Shown piece after piece: positions 1-7,320 of a stretch of 14,861 nucleotides of DNA; position 1 is the first letter of the stretch, and each line of letters starts with the position of its first letter. The notes under the pieces were generated by a model. That model ran no database searches, was not told the DNA's origin, and saw only the letters and a list, made by a program, of their open reading frames with translations. The stretch is from NCBI GenBank assembly GCA_934636305.1, contig CAKUAM010000049.1:1-14861 (forward strand), read 5' to 3'. Origin of the DNA: an uncultured Oscillospiraceae bacterium (lineage in GTDB: Bacteria > Bacillota > Clostridia > Oscillospirales > Oscillospiraceae). A program made the position numbers and the translations under genes.

Positions 1-20
1 AGCAGGCGGTCTGACTTTTT

Positions 21-128
21 ATGAAAATTACGATGAAACAGGCAGGAGCAAATCTGTCCATAAAAGAAGCGTTTGAAAATTTCGTGGTCGCCCAAACTGC
101 AAAGGGTGTTTCGGACAAACATTTTTGA
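21..128 (+). pseudogene. Tyrosine recombinase/integrase N-terminal remnant
   Basis: A 35-codon reading frame starts at an ATG and ends abruptly at TGA. Its residues 12-33 (LSIKEAFENFVVAQTAKGVSDK) resemble the opening of the SAM-like core-binding domain of phage or conjugative-element tyrosine recombinases, where this pattern normally continues as T-x-x-x-Y into a full domain of about 300 residues. Here it stops three codons later. Adding one base near position 118 would give SDKTFLKHLS, closer to the family, but that frame also closes soon, so more than one lesion is likely. No catalytic domain (R...H-x-x-R...Y) is present anywhere in the window. The family call rests on remembered similarity over about 22 residues and is moderate only. 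It may be a scar of an excised or decayed element; a short unrelated peptide is the alternative. Confidence 0.45.
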
Positions 129-305
129 AGCATCTTTCGTGCCAAAACTGTGACAGTGGCACGTTTCCAATGTGACACCCGTTCTCAGCCAGACACGCCC
201 TTGCCGGTGCTGCCGCCTCTGACCAGACTGAACATGCTGCTGCACATTCAATGGTATACTTTTTGTATAAACTTACAAAAAAGAGCCATATGGATGAATA
301 TGGAC
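129..305. other. Intergenic region upstream of the pot promoter
   Basis: No gene is seen here. The heptamer TGTGACA occurs twice in direct orientation at 150-156 and 171-177, 21 bp apart, about two helical turns. CGTGCCA at 138-144 pairs with TGGCACG at 157-163. TATAC-TTTTT-GTATA forms a small inverted repeat at 255-269. These could be operator half-sites for the operon downstream, but nothing in the sequence ties them to a specific regulator. Confidence 0.3.
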
Positions 306-333
306 TTTACTTTTCCGTTCTGAGGTGTATAAT
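306..333 (+). promoter_or_regulatory. Sigma-A promoter of the pot operon
   Basis: A perfect -10 hexamer TATAAT lies at 328-333. TTTACT at 306-311 is a 4/6 match to TTGACA with a 16-bp spacer. Transcription would start near 340 and give a leader of about 50 bases before the first gene. No riboswitch fold was recognised in that leader. Confidence 0.55.
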
Positions 334-393
334 TCATCTCATTAAATAAACGATTTTTGAATATAGATACGCAAAACATGAATAGATATTCGG

Positions 394-1470
394 ATGGTGA
401 GTGGCGTGGAACACAAGATTATAGAAGTAACCGGCCTGCATAAAAGCTTCGGCGGTACAGAGGTTGTCAAGGGCATTGATCTGCAGGTTGAGCCGGGCGA
501 ATTTCTGACGCTGCTCGGCCCCTCCGGCTGCGGCAAGACCACGACGCTCCGGATGATCGCCGGCTTTGAGGACGCCGACTGCGGCAGCATCGTGATTGAC
601 GGCCAGGATATTACCGCGCTGCCTCCTTACAAGCGGGAGGTCAACACCGTGTTCCAGAGCTACGCGCTGTTCCCGCTCATGAACGTATACGACAACGTAG
701 CCTACGGCCTGACGGTCAAGCGGATGCCCAAATCGGAAATTTGCAAGCGTGTCACGCGCATTCTGAAAACCGTCCAGCTCGAGGGCTTTGAAAAGCGGAA
801 GGTCAGCCAGATGTCCGGCGGCCAGAAGCAGCGTGTGGCAATTGCCCGCGCACTGGTCAATGACCCCAAGGTTCTGCTGCTGGACGAGCCGCTCGGCGCG
901 CTGGACTTCAAACTCCGCAAGCAGATGCAGCTGGAGCTGAAGCGGCTGCAGAAGCAGCTTGGCATCACGTTCATCTATGTGACCCACGATCAGGAAGAAG
1001 CCATGACCATGTCGGATCGTATTGCGGTCATGAATGCCGGCGTCATTGAGCAGATTGACATTCCTTCGAAAATCTACAATGCGCCAAGCACGCGGTTTGT
1101 CGCTGACTTCATCGGTGAGTCCAATATTCTTGAGGCAACCGCCGGCGCTGCAGACGGGGATCTGCGCACTTACACAACGCCGCTCGGCACCGTTACCGCG
1201 CCGGGAAGCACCGTTTCCGAGGGCGAACACGTATTTTTATGCGTGCGGCCGGAGGCCGTCAGTGTCTCCCGGCAGCCGGCAGCCGGCTTTGATGTGAAGA
1301 TCACAGTTTCCGACAACATCTGCACCGGCAATCTGATCAAGACCATCGGCGTACACAGCAGCGGTCAGGAGCTGCGCATCTCCCGTCTGGTTGGGGCAGA
1401 AAGCTTTTCCAGCGGCGAAACGCTGTATCCGTTCTGGGACAGCGCCAGCTGCGCGGTTATGAAGAAATAA
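394..1470 (+). CDS. potA: Polyamine ABC transporter, ATP-binding subunit (PotA-like)
   Basis: This is the cytoplasmic ATPase that powers spermidine/putrescine uptake through the PotB/PotC channel encoded next to it. The product is 358 residues, the usual PotA length. Walker [10 protein letters not shown] is at 42-50, the Q-loop at Q87, the SGGQ signature at 140-143, Walker B LLLDEP at 160-165, D-loop LGALD at 166-170 and the switch histidine at H197. A C-terminal TOBE-like region follows from about residue 280 and normally contacts substrate or regulates the ATPase. The start is uncertain: the ATG used here has no clear ribosome site, while an in-frame GTG at 406 follows GGTGAG by 4 bases and would remove four residues. 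The four pot genes are tightly spaced, supporting one transcript. CysA/FbpA-type importers share this architecture, but the linked genes favour polyamines. Confidence 0.93.
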   Translation: MVSGVEHKIIEVTGLHKSFGGTEVVKGIDLQVEPGEFLTLLGPSGCGKTTTLRMIAGFEDADCGSIVIDGQDITALPPYKREVNTVFQSYALFPLMNVYDNVAYGLTVKRMPKSEICKRVTRILKTVQLEGFEKRKVSQMSGGQKQRVAIARALVNDPKVLLLDEPLGALDFKLRKQMQLELKRLQKQLGITFIYVTHDQEEAMTMSDRIAVMNAGVIEQIDIPSKIYNAPSTRFVADFIGESNILEATAGAADGDLRTYTTPLGTVTAPGSTVSEGEHVFLCVRPEAVSVSRQPAAGFDVKITVSDNICTGNLIKTIGVHSSGQELRISRLVGAESFSSGETLYPFWDSASCAVMKK

Positions 1471-1481
1471 GCGGTGAGATC

Positions 1482-2342
1482 ATGAAAAAGAAAAAACAAC
1501 ACACGCTTTCCATCCTGGCAAGCGTAGGCCCCTATGCCGCGCAGACGCTCCTGCTGGTGGTGCTGCCGCTGCTGTATGTGTGCCTGATGAGCATCATGAC
1601 GCGCCCATCCTACGGCGGCGTGGAGTTTACGGTTTCCTTCAACGGATACAGTTCTCTGTTCGAAAAGGCCTATCTGGTTGCAATCTGGAACAGCGTCCGC
1701 ATGGCGCTCGTCTCCACGCTCATCATTCTGCTGGTGTCGTATCCGATGGCGTATATGCTCAGCCGGTGCAGCCGGAAGGTTGCCTCCAATCTCATCATTC
1801 TGATGATGATTCCGTATTTTACAAACAGCCTTATCCGCCTGTACAGCTATATCACACTTTTTAATACGAAGGGCATTCTGACCGGGTTTCTGAATACCCT
1901 GGGCCTCAGCTGGAACGCAGACTTTCTGTATACCGAGCAGGCAGTCATTCTGGGCCTTGTCTACGTCTGCATTCCATATGCGGTGCTGCCCATGTACTCG
2001 TCTATTGAGCGGCTGGACAAGTCACTGATTGAGGCCTCCTACGATCTGGGCGCCGGAAAGGTCAAAACCTTCCTGAAGGTCACGCTGCCCATGACCATGC
2101 CCGGCGTATACGCCGCGGCAATCATCTCCTTTGTGCCGTCGATCGGCAATTATTTTGTCGCTGACGTACTCGGCGGCAGCAAGACGCTGCTGATTGGCAA
2201 CCTGATTAAAAATCAGTTCATGTCCTCGCGGAACTGGCCGCTCGGCAGTGCGCTGTCCGTGTTCCTGATTGCCGGCACCATGATCCTTGTCTATTTGTAT
2301 GCCAAGGTCAGCAAGGCCGACGCTATGGGGGATATTGTATGA
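1482..2342 (+). CDS. potB: Polyamine ABC transporter permease (PotB-like)
   Basis: One of two membrane subunits forming the translocation path for polyamines delivered by the PotD-like lipoprotein. The 286-residue product has the expected six hydrophobic segments, beginning at about residues 20-38. The cytoplasmic EAA loop that docks on the ATPase is visible at about 184-203 (EASYDLGAGKVKTF...), including the conserved glycine. The ATG lies 11 bases after the potA stop, preceded by GGTGAG. Its last codon overlaps the potC start in an ATGA arrangement at 2339-2342, so the two permeases are probably translationally coupled and made in equal amounts. The assignment as PotB rather than PotC comes from gene order and the N-terminal pattern. 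Confidence 0.92.
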   Translation: MKKKKQHTLSILASVGPYAAQTLLLVVLPLLYVCLMSIMTRPSYGGVEFTVSFNGYSSLFEKAYLVAIWNSVRMALVSTLIILLVSYPMAYMLSRCSRKVASNLIILMMIPYFTNSLIRLYSYITLFNTKGILTGFLNTLGLSWNADFLYTEQAVILGLVYVCIPYAVLPMYSSIERLDKSLIEASYDLGAGKVKTFLKVTLPMTMPGVYAAAIISFVPSIGNYFVADVLGGSKTLLIGNLIKNQFMSSRNWPLGSALSVFLIAGTMILVYLYAKVSKADAMGDIV

Positions 2343-3166
2343 AGCACACAAAAAAGCGGGCGCCCGGAGATACACTTGGCATTCTCTACGCCGTGCTCCT
2401 GTTCCTGTTTATCTACATTCCCACCATCATCATGGTGGTCTACTCTTTCAATCAGCAGCCCAGCAACAAATGGTGGACCGGCTTTACAACTGAGTGGTAC
2501 ACAAAGCTGTTCCATGACGCGCAGCTGTGGCAGACTTTCGGCCTGTCGCTGAAAATTTCGCTGGTATCCACAGCAATCGTGGTGGTAATCGGTACACTGG
2601 GCGCAATGGGACTGACACGCTATAAGTTCTTCGGAAAAAATGCGCTGACCTATTCTGTCTATCTGCCCATGATTGTCCCGGGCGTGGTATTCGCAGTCCC
2701 CATTATGGCGCTGTTGGTGCTGATGGGTCTCAAAAAGGGCTTCTGGGCCGTGGTGCTGGGCAATGTGATTCTGATGCTGCCCTACATGATCCTGACCGTC
2801 CGCACCCGCTTTCTTGGGCTGGACCGCTCCATTGAGGAGGCCAGTATGGATCTTGGCGCCAGCGGGCTGGAGACGTTCTTCCGCATCACGCTTCCGTCCA
2901 TTGCACCCGGCATTTTCTCCGGCGCGCTGCTGAGCTTTGCCCTGACACTTGATGATGTTGTCATGGCAGATTTTCTCGCCGGCCCCAACTGCCTGACCTT
3001 CCCCATGAAGATCTATAACTCCATCCGGAAAGGCGTATCCCCAGAGATCAACGCCTTGGAGACAATCATTTCCGGTATGATTTTTCTGGGTGTTGCGATC
3101 TATCTGCTCCTCCAGAACAGACGCTCGCACGCGCCCATGAAAATAGACGACCAACAACCATTGTAA
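2339..3166 (+). CDS. potC: Polyamine ABC transporter permease (PotC-like)
   Basis: Second membrane subunit of the importer. The 275-residue protein has an N-terminal membrane segment at about 13-35 followed by the PotC-type sequence YSFNQQPSNKWWTGFTTEWY, five more hydrophobic segments, and an EAA loop at about 167-186 (EEASMDLGASGLETFFRITLP). The motif LTLDDVVMADFLAGP near 202-216 is typical of PotC. The start overlaps the potB stop by 4 bases and no independent promoter is visible. The C-terminus is short and charged (RRSHAPMKIDDQQ), facing the cytoplasm in related proteins. Confidence 0.92.
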   Translation: MKHTKKRAPGDTLGILYAVLLFLFIYIPTIIMVVYSFNQQPSNKWWTGFTTEWYTKLFHDAQLWQTFGLSLKISLVSTAIVVVIGTLGAMGLTRYKFFGKNALTYSVYLPMIVPGVVFAVPIMALLVLMGLKKGFWAVVLGNVILMLPYMILTVRTRFLGLDRSIEEASMDLGASGLETFFRITLPSIAPGIFSGALLSFALTLDDVVMADFLAGPNCLTFPMKIYNSIRKGVSPEINALETIISGMIFLGVAIYLLLQNRRSHAPMKIDDQQPL

Positions 3167-3190
3167 TCAATCAGAGAAAGGAACAATCGT

Positions 3191-4339
3191 ATGAAAAAGA
3201 AATGGATCGTTGCCCTTCTGCTGCTGGGACTTCTTGCATCTCTGGCTGCCTGCAGCACCTCCAAGGACACCGCACAGACCACCACAGCCGACACGACCGC
3301 AGCAGACACCGCAGATACAGCTGCAGACACCGATGCATCCTCTGATGCTGCCGAAAGCTACGCCGACTCCATCAATATCATGGTCTATCCGGACTATGTG
3401 TCCGAGGATGTGCTGGCCGCCTTCGAACAGGAATACGGCATTCAGGTCAACATCACCTACCTCTCCTATGAGGAGGACAACATCACCCGCGTAGAGTCCG
3501 GCGATGACTTCGACATCATCAATCCCTGCCAGGAGACAGTCCATCAGATGCTGCAGGAAAACCTGCTGCAGAAGATTGACAAGACCAAGATCCCCAATCT
3601 TGCAAACCTGTATGAGGAGTTCAACACCTACGACTATCCGGATGAAGCGGATTACAGCATCCCCTACATGTGCGGCTCCATGTCCATCATTGTGAACAAG
3701 GACACCCGCCCCATCGAGATCACCAAGTGGTCCGACCTGGCTGATCCGGCACTAAAGGGCCAGATTGTCTCGACGGACATTGACCGCCGCTTTGTCGCCA
3801 CCACGCTGGCCGAGAACGGCTTTGACCCCAACAGCGAAAATCAGGAGGATCTGGACGCAATCTTTGATTGGCTGTGCCAGTTCAACAGCAACGTCAAGGT
3901 CTATGACAACGGCGCACCGCGTACCTCTCTGGAAAACGGCGACTGCAGCGTTGCCTTCACCTACACCACCGATTACGTGCTCATCAAGCAGGAGGATCCC
4001 GACGGCAACTATGAGCTCGTTACGCTCCCCGACGGCTGGTATTCCCGCGGCGAATGGATGCTCGCAATCCCGGCCTCCAGCACGAAGGCTGCTGAAGCAG
4101 AACTGCTGATCAACTACATCCACGACGCCAAGAACTACGCCGACAACGTCATGAAGTATCCCGGTGTGCCTGTCAATGAAGCCTGCACCGAGTACCTCAC
4201 CGACGAGTACAAGGAGCTGTTTAAGGCCTTCGATATCCCGGAAACTGCAAACTTCTTCACGCTGTCCTCTCTGTCGTCGGAGGGTCTGGAAATGTATGAT
4301 CTGTTCATTTCCAATGTGATGGCAAGCTCCGCCCAATAA
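3191..4339 (+). CDS. potD: Polyamine-binding lipoprotein (PotD-like)
   Basis: Extracellular solute-binding protein that captures spermidine or putrescine and hands it to PotBC. Residues 1-21 form a lipoprotein signal peptide with lipobox LAAC (18-21), so the mature protein would be lipid-anchored at Cys21. A low-complexity Thr/Ala/Asp linker runs from about 22 to 58 and spaces the binding domain from the membrane. The rest is a type 2 periplasmic-binding fold: INIMVYPDYVSEDVLAAFEQ at its start, then features typical of PotD/PotF (IPYMCGS, WSDLADPALKGQI, GEWMLAIPASS). Length 382 fits a PotD with an added linker. A ribosome site (AAAGGA) precedes the ATG at a 24-base gap from potC. Substrate preference among polyamines cannot be read from the sequence alone. 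Confidence 0.92.
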   Translation: MKKKWIVALLLLGLLASLAACSTSKDTAQTTTADTTAADTADTAADTDASSDAAESYADSINIMVYPDYVSEDVLAAFEQEYGIQVNITYLSYEEDNITRVESGDDFDIINPCQETVHQMLQENLLQKIDKTKIPNLANLYEEFNTYDYPDEADYSIPYMCGSMSIIVNKDTRPIEITKWSDLADPALKGQIVSTDIDRRFVATTLAENGFDPNSENQEDLDAIFDWLCQFNSNVKVYDNGAPRTSLENGDCSVAFTYTTDYVLIKQEDPDGNYELVTLPDGWYSRGEWMLAIPASSTKAAEAELLINYIHDAKNYADNVMKYPGVPVNEACTEYLTDEYKELFKAFDIPETANFFTLSSLSSEGLEMYDLFISNVMASSAQ

Positions 4340-4357
4340 GCAAAAGGAATTCCGGCC

Positions 4358-4681
4358 ATGAAGAAAGTCAGAATTACCGTGATGCGCATGGCCTCCTACC
4401 CGGATCTTTCTGCAGAATATGAAAATCCTCTGGAGCATGCATGCGACATGAAGCTTGGGCAGGTATTCCTTGCCGACGGCTGGAGACAGCCGGAGGGTAT
4501 GTGCGACAGCGCATGGAGCAGTATTTCCCCCTTTGTTATGACGCTGGCCTACGGCGGCAGCGATATCTACAAGGGCTGGATGAAAAACAAAAAAAGCGCC
4601 ATGGTGTCCTGCAACGACGGATTTCGCCCGGTAAGCTTCTATATTGAGGCGCTGGATGAAGAAGCCTCAGACTGGTTCTGA
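4358..4681 (+). CDS. TIGR04076 family small protein
   Basis: A 107-residue protein that matches the pattern of the uncharacterised TIGR04076 family: an N-terminal K-x-R-I-T-V strand, C29 in the first third, KLGQVF at 32-37, PEGMCDSAW at 45-53, a Gly-Gly turn near 66, and a C-terminal CNDGFRPVSFYIEA at 85-98. Cysteines at 29, 49 and 85 are the family's likely functional or metal/redox residues, although no activity is established. It begins 18 bases after potD, on the same strand and before the operon terminator, so it is probably co-transcribed with the importer. That placement suggests a link with polyamine handling, but this is only context. No signal peptide or membrane segment is seen. 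Confidence 0.8.
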   Translation: MKKVRITVMRMASYPDLSAEYENPLEHACDMKLGQVFLADGWRQPEGMCDSAWSSISPFVMTLAYGGSDIYKGWMKNKKSAMVSCNDGFRPVSFYIEALDEEASDWF

Positions 4682-4709
4682 GCGCCCCGCACAAGTCTAT
4701 CAGATGATT

Positions 4710-4748
4710 CCCCGGTCTGCTGCGCAAGCGGCAGACCGGGGTTATTTT
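4710..4748 (+). terminator. Rho-independent terminator of the pot operon
   Basis: CCCCGGTCTGC (4710-4720) pairs perfectly with GCAGACCGGGG (4731-4741). Three further pairs, one of them a T-G wobble, extend the stem and close a GCAA tetraloop at 4724-4727. The tail TTATTTT follows. The stem is 14 pairs and GC-rich. Confidence 0.9.
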
Positions 4749-4757
4749 CCAAAGCAC

Positions 4758-4786
4758 TTGCCCTTTGGGGCATTTTATGCTATTCT
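4758..4786 (+). promoter_or_regulatory. Promoter of the AraC-family gene
   Basis: TTGCCC (4758-4763) and TATTCT (4781-4786) are separated by exactly 17 bp. It lies between the pot terminator and the next gene, with a predicted start of transcription near 4793 and a leader of under 30 bases. Confidence 0.55.
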
Positions 4787-4819
4787 TTGGTTATATATTG
4801 AACTTCAGGAGTGCTCCCC

Positions 4820-5809
4820 ATGTCCTCTGTTATCTGTACACAAGCCTGTCCCAGCGCAGGCACCGTCATCCTGCACCGCGGCGCAGATCACACAGTTTTC
4901 TGTCCCGCCGGCACAGACGGCCATGTCCGCATGTCGGCCTACCCGGTCTTTCCGGGCATCGAAATCATCTACAACGACGTTCATACACAATCGTATACGC
5001 TGCCGCCCGCCAGCACAGCAGGGCTGATTGAGATTAACCACTGCCACGAGGGCCGCATCGAATATCAGTATGGCAGCCAGTTCTATTTTCTGGCCCCGGG
5101 CGACATGTCCGTCTCCCTCCGCGACGCCTCACAGGGCGCAGCGCAGTTTCCGACCGGCCATTACCACGGCATCTGCGTCACCATTGACCCGGCCCGCGCG
5201 CCGGAGTGCCTGTCGTGCTTTCTACAAGACGTCAATGTCCGCCCAAGCGCCATCGCGCAGAAATTCTGCTCAGACAGCTCATATTTTTCCGCCCGCTCAT
5301 CTGCCAGCGTGGAGCATGTTTTCTCTGAGCTGTACCACGTGCCGGAGCAAATCCGCAAGGGCTATTTCAAGGTAAAGGTTCTTGAGCTTCTGCTGTTTCT
5401 GAGCGCGCTGCCGGTACAGCCTGAGCGGCAGAGCTACACCAAAGGGCAGGTCAAGCTGGCCAAGGTCATCGCCGACTACCTCATGAACAATGCAGAAGGC
5501 AAGCTGACCGTCTCAGACCTGTCCGCGCGCTTCGGCGCGTCGCCATCTATGATCGGCAGCAGCTTCCGCGGCGTATACGGCATGTCCCCGGCTGCATTTC
5601 TGCGCGCGCAGAAGATGCACAGCGCCGCTGTGCTTCTGCGCACAACAGACCGGACCGTTCTGGATATCGCCGGGCAGTTTGGCTATGACAACGGCAGCAA
5701 ATTTGCCAGGGCCTTCCGCGATGTCATCGGCGTCAGCCCCGCCGCCTATCGCGCGGGCGCCGACGGCGACAGCTGCGCCCCGGAGTCTGTCACGCCGCAG
5801 TCGTGTTAA
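4820..5809 (+). CDS. AraC-family transcriptional regulator
   Basis: A 329-residue DNA-binding regulator. The C-terminal about 100 residues carry both AraC helix-turn-helix units: LTVSDLSARFGASPSMIGSSF, then the linking helix, then VLDIAGQFGYDNGSKFARAF and the terminal GVSPAAYR. The N-terminal part is a cupin-like sensor with IEINHCHEGRIEYQY and LAPGDMSVS, a pattern shared with PchR-like regulators linked to iron and siderophore genes in Firmicutes. ATG 4820 is chosen because AGGAG (4807-4811) ends 8 bases upstream; a GTG at 4811 overlaps that ribosome site. The gene has its own promoter and terminator and sits just before the DUF2325-DUF3793-flavodoxin operon on the same strand, so that operon is its most likely target. 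The ligand is unknown. Confidence 0.88.
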   Translation: MSSVICTQACPSAGTVILHRGADHTVFCPAGTDGHVRMSAYPVFPGIEIIYNDVHTQSYTLPPASTAGLIEINHCHEGRIEYQYGSQFYFLAPGDMSVSLRDASQGAAQFPTGHYHGICVTIDPARAPECLSCFLQDVNVRPSAIAQKFCSDSSYFSARSSASVEHVFSELYHVPEQIRKGYFKVKVLELLLFLSALPVQPERQSYTKGQVKLAKVIADYLMNNAEGKLTVSDLSARFGASPSMIGSSFRGVYGMSPAAFLRAQKMHSAAVLLRTTDRTVLDIAGQFGYDNGSKFARAFRDVIGVSPAAYRAGADGDSCAPESVTPQSC

Positions 5810-5812
5810 TTT

Positions 5813-5857
5813 GGAGCCTTATCCGCACAATTTGGAGCGGATAGGGCTCCGTTTTTT
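5813..5857 (+). terminator. Terminator after the AraC-family gene
   Basis: GGAGCCTTATCCGC (5813-5826) pairs with GCGGATAGGGCTCC (5837-5850) with one T-G wobble, followed by a run of six T (5852-5857). It isolates the regulator's transcript from the operon downstream. Confidence 0.9.
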
Positions 5858-5878
5858 CGGTATCCTAATGCCAGGGAA

Positions 5879-5935
5879 GAAAACTTCCGTTTTCATTTTG
5901 CTATTAGTTAAATATGTCTAACCAAAGAAAGGAGC
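5879..5935 (+). promoter_or_regulatory. Control region of the flavodoxin operon with candidate operators
   Basis: Two inverted repeats stand before the first gene of the operon: GAAAAC-TTCC-GTTTTC at 5879-5894, and TTAG-N10-CTAA at 5904-5921, which overlaps GTTA-N8-TAAC (5907-5922). The second resembles half-sites of DtxR/IdeR/MntR metal-regulator boxes (TTAGGTTAG-CTAACCTAA type). The region is AT-rich compared with its flanks. A weak promoter may be TTCCGT (5885-5890) with TTAAAT (5908-5913), 17 bp apart, in which case both repeats overlap the promoter. The ribosome site AAAGGAG ends near 5933. Which repeat binds the AraC protein or a metal regulator is not known. Confidence 0.4.
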
Positions 5936-5939
5936 ACCA

Positions 5940-6230
5940 ATGAGCATCGTCATTCTAGGCGGTAACGAATGCATGGAGCGCCGCTATAAAGATCTCTGCA
6001 CAAGCTATCAGTGCCAATCCAAAATTTTCACAAAGCCCTCCGGCGGCCTGCGCGGCAAGCTCGGCTGTCCCGATCTGACCATTTTCTTTACCAACACCAT
6101 GTCTCATAAAATGGTACAGGGCGCACTCAGTGAGCTCAAGGGACAGGGCACCATCATTGAGCGCTGCCACACGAGCTCTTTGTCCGCGCTGCGCGGGATT
6201 CTGGACAAATACGCCGTACAGGAGGCATAA
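5940..6230 (+). CDS. DUF2325 domain-containing protein
   Basis: A 96-residue single-domain protein matching DUF2325: a Rossmann-like opening MSIVILGGNECMERRY, a middle PDLTIFFTNTMSHKMV (45-59) and a C-terminal HTSSLSALRGIL (77-88). No biochemical function is established for the family. Cysteines at 11, 20, 25, 43 and 76 are numerous for its size. It opens a three-gene operon, ending 3 bases before the DUF3793 gene, and this gene order with flavodoxin recurs in Clostridia as recalled from family knowledge, which suggests a role in iron limitation or redox response. The ATG follows AAAGGAG with good spacing. Confidence 0.82.
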   Translation: MSIVILGGNECMERRYKDLCTSYQCQSKIFTKPSGGLRGKLGCPDLTIFFTNTMSHKMVQGALSELKGQGTIIERCHTSSLSALRGILDKYAVQEA

Positions 6231-6233
6231 GTT

Positions 6234-6785
6234 ATGTCAGAGGAGATCGTGATCCGGCAGGGTGCGCCGACACTGGCCGGCATCAAGACCGGCAGCATGT
6301 TCCCCTATCCGTGCCACGACCGGCGGCAGCTTCTCGATGATGTGCGCACGTTCAACCGCCGCTATGCTGCAAAGGGCCTGTGCCTGCTGCCGCTGCGGTA
6401 TTCCAACGGCCGTGCGCTTTTATATCTCTATCGCCCGGCAGAGCTGCAGCGTGATCTGCAGAACCAGCTGGCCGCGCAGCTGCTTACACGCGCCGGCTAT
6501 TGCTCCGGCAGCAGCGCATGCTGTGTTGCGCAGCTCATCCGCCGTATGCGCGAAAGCCCGGAGTTTCCGCATGAGGTTGGCCTGTTCCTGTCCTATCCGC
6601 CCGAGGATGTTCAGGGCTTCATCGACAACCACGCGGCAAATTTCAAATGCAAGGGTATGTGGAAGGTCTACGGCGACGCCGAGCAGGCGCAGGAAACCTT
6701 CCGGAAATACAAAGAATGTACGCAAACCTACTGTCGGCTCTGGCAGTCCGGCTCCGGTATGGACCGTCTGACCGTCGCAGGATAA
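6234..6785 (+). CDS. DUF3793 family protein
   Basis: A 183-residue protein matching DUF3793. Hallmarks seen are LLPLRYSNGRALLYLYRP (51-68), EFPHEVGLFLSYPPEDVQGFI (115-135), the segment KCKGMWKVYGD (140-150) and a terminal helix with FRKYKECTQTYCRL (156-169). It is predicted soluble, with no signal peptide or membrane helix. It starts 3 bases after the DUF2325 stop and is followed 20 bases later by flavodoxin, so the three are almost certainly co-transcribed. The biochemical role is unknown. The repeated pairing of this family with flavodoxin suggests that it acts with, or controls supply to, an electron-transfer or iron-related process, which is inference from context only. Confidence 0.82.
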   Translation: MSEEIVIRQGAPTLAGIKTGSMFPYPCHDRRQLLDDVRTFNRRYAAKGLCLLPLRYSNGRALLYLYRPAELQRDLQNQLAAQLLTRAGYCSGSSACCVAQLIRRMRESPEFPHEVGLFLSYPPEDVQGFIDNHAANFKCKGMWKVYGDAEQAQETFRKYKECTQTYCRLWQSGSGMDRLTVAG

Positions 6786-6805
6786 GCAAGAAAGGAAGTC
6801 ACAAT

Positions 6806-7231
6806 ATGAAAAAGACAGCAGTTATTTATTGGAGCGGCACCGGCAACACAGAGTCCATGGCCAACGCCGTTGCAGAGGGTATGCGCGCAGCCGGTGCCGA
6901 GTGCACCATGCTGACATCGGGCGAGGTAAACGCGGACGGTCTGGCCGCTCTGGACGCCATCGCGTTCGGCTGCCCGGCTATGGGCGCAGAGGTCCTCGAG
7001 GAAACAGAATTTGAGCCCATGTTCACCGCCTGCAAGGATAAGCTCGGCGGCAAGGATATCGCCCTGTTCGGCTCCTATGGCTGGGGCGATGGCGAATGGA
7101 TGCGCAACTGGGAGCAGGATTGCGCCGACGCCGGCATCAAGCTTGCCGCCCAGAGCGTCATCTGCTGCGACGCACCGGACGACGATGCGCTCAATGCCTG
7201 CCGTGAGCTCGGCAAAAAGCTGGCAGAGTAA
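6806..7231 (+). CDS. fld: Flavodoxin
   Basis: A small FMN-binding electron carrier that substitutes for ferredoxin. The phosphate-binding loop SGTGNTESMA is at residues 10-19 and binds the FMN phosphate. The isoalloxazine-binding loops are at about 54-64 (GCPAMGAEVLE) and 86-96 (GSYGWGDGEWM), with Trp90 of the second loop in the usual stacking position. At 141 residues it matches the short-chain Clostridium flavodoxin class. The ATG at 6806 follows AAAGGAAG; a longer frame begins upstream inside the DUF3793 gene but has no ribosome site and would add non-family residues. It is the last gene before a strong terminator. Induction under iron shortage is typical of such genes and fits the candidate metal box upstream. 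Confidence 0.93.
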   Translation: MKKTAVIYWSGTGNTESMANAVAEGMRAAGAECTMLTSGEVNADGLAALDAIAFGCPAMGAEVLEETEFEPMFTACKDKLGGKDIALFGSYGWGDGEWMRNWEQDCADAGIKLAAQSVICCDAPDDDALNACRELGKKLAE

Positions 7232-7283
7232 TCCGCTGGCACACTGCACACAATAAATTGCCTTCTTCTCTCATTCGATACAA

Positions 7284-7320
7284 AACCCGGCGTGGCCCTC
7301 TCGGTCACGCCGGGTTCTTT
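7284..7320 (+). terminator. Terminator of the flavodoxin operon
   Basis: AACCCGGCGTGGCC and GGTCACGCCGGGTT form a 14-pair stem with one G-T wobble around the loop CTCTC, ending at 7316 and followed by CTTT. Confidence 0.85.

Noticed and set aside
181..240. tRNA gene or attachment site near the integrase stub
   Set aside because: No cloverleaf, T-loop (GTTCRANNC) or CCA end could be found.
340..393. Riboswitch in the pot leader
   Set aside because: The leader is only about 50 bases, AT-rich, with no stable stem or known aptamer pattern.
334..1230. Long minus-strand open frame opposite potA (about 298 codons)
   Set aside because: It lies antisense to a clear ABC ATPase, has no recognisable domain, and arises from GC-rich codon bias.
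2291..3157. 288-codon minus-strand frame opposite potC
   Set aside because: Gln/His/Gly-rich translation without family features; the plus strand codes a clear permease.
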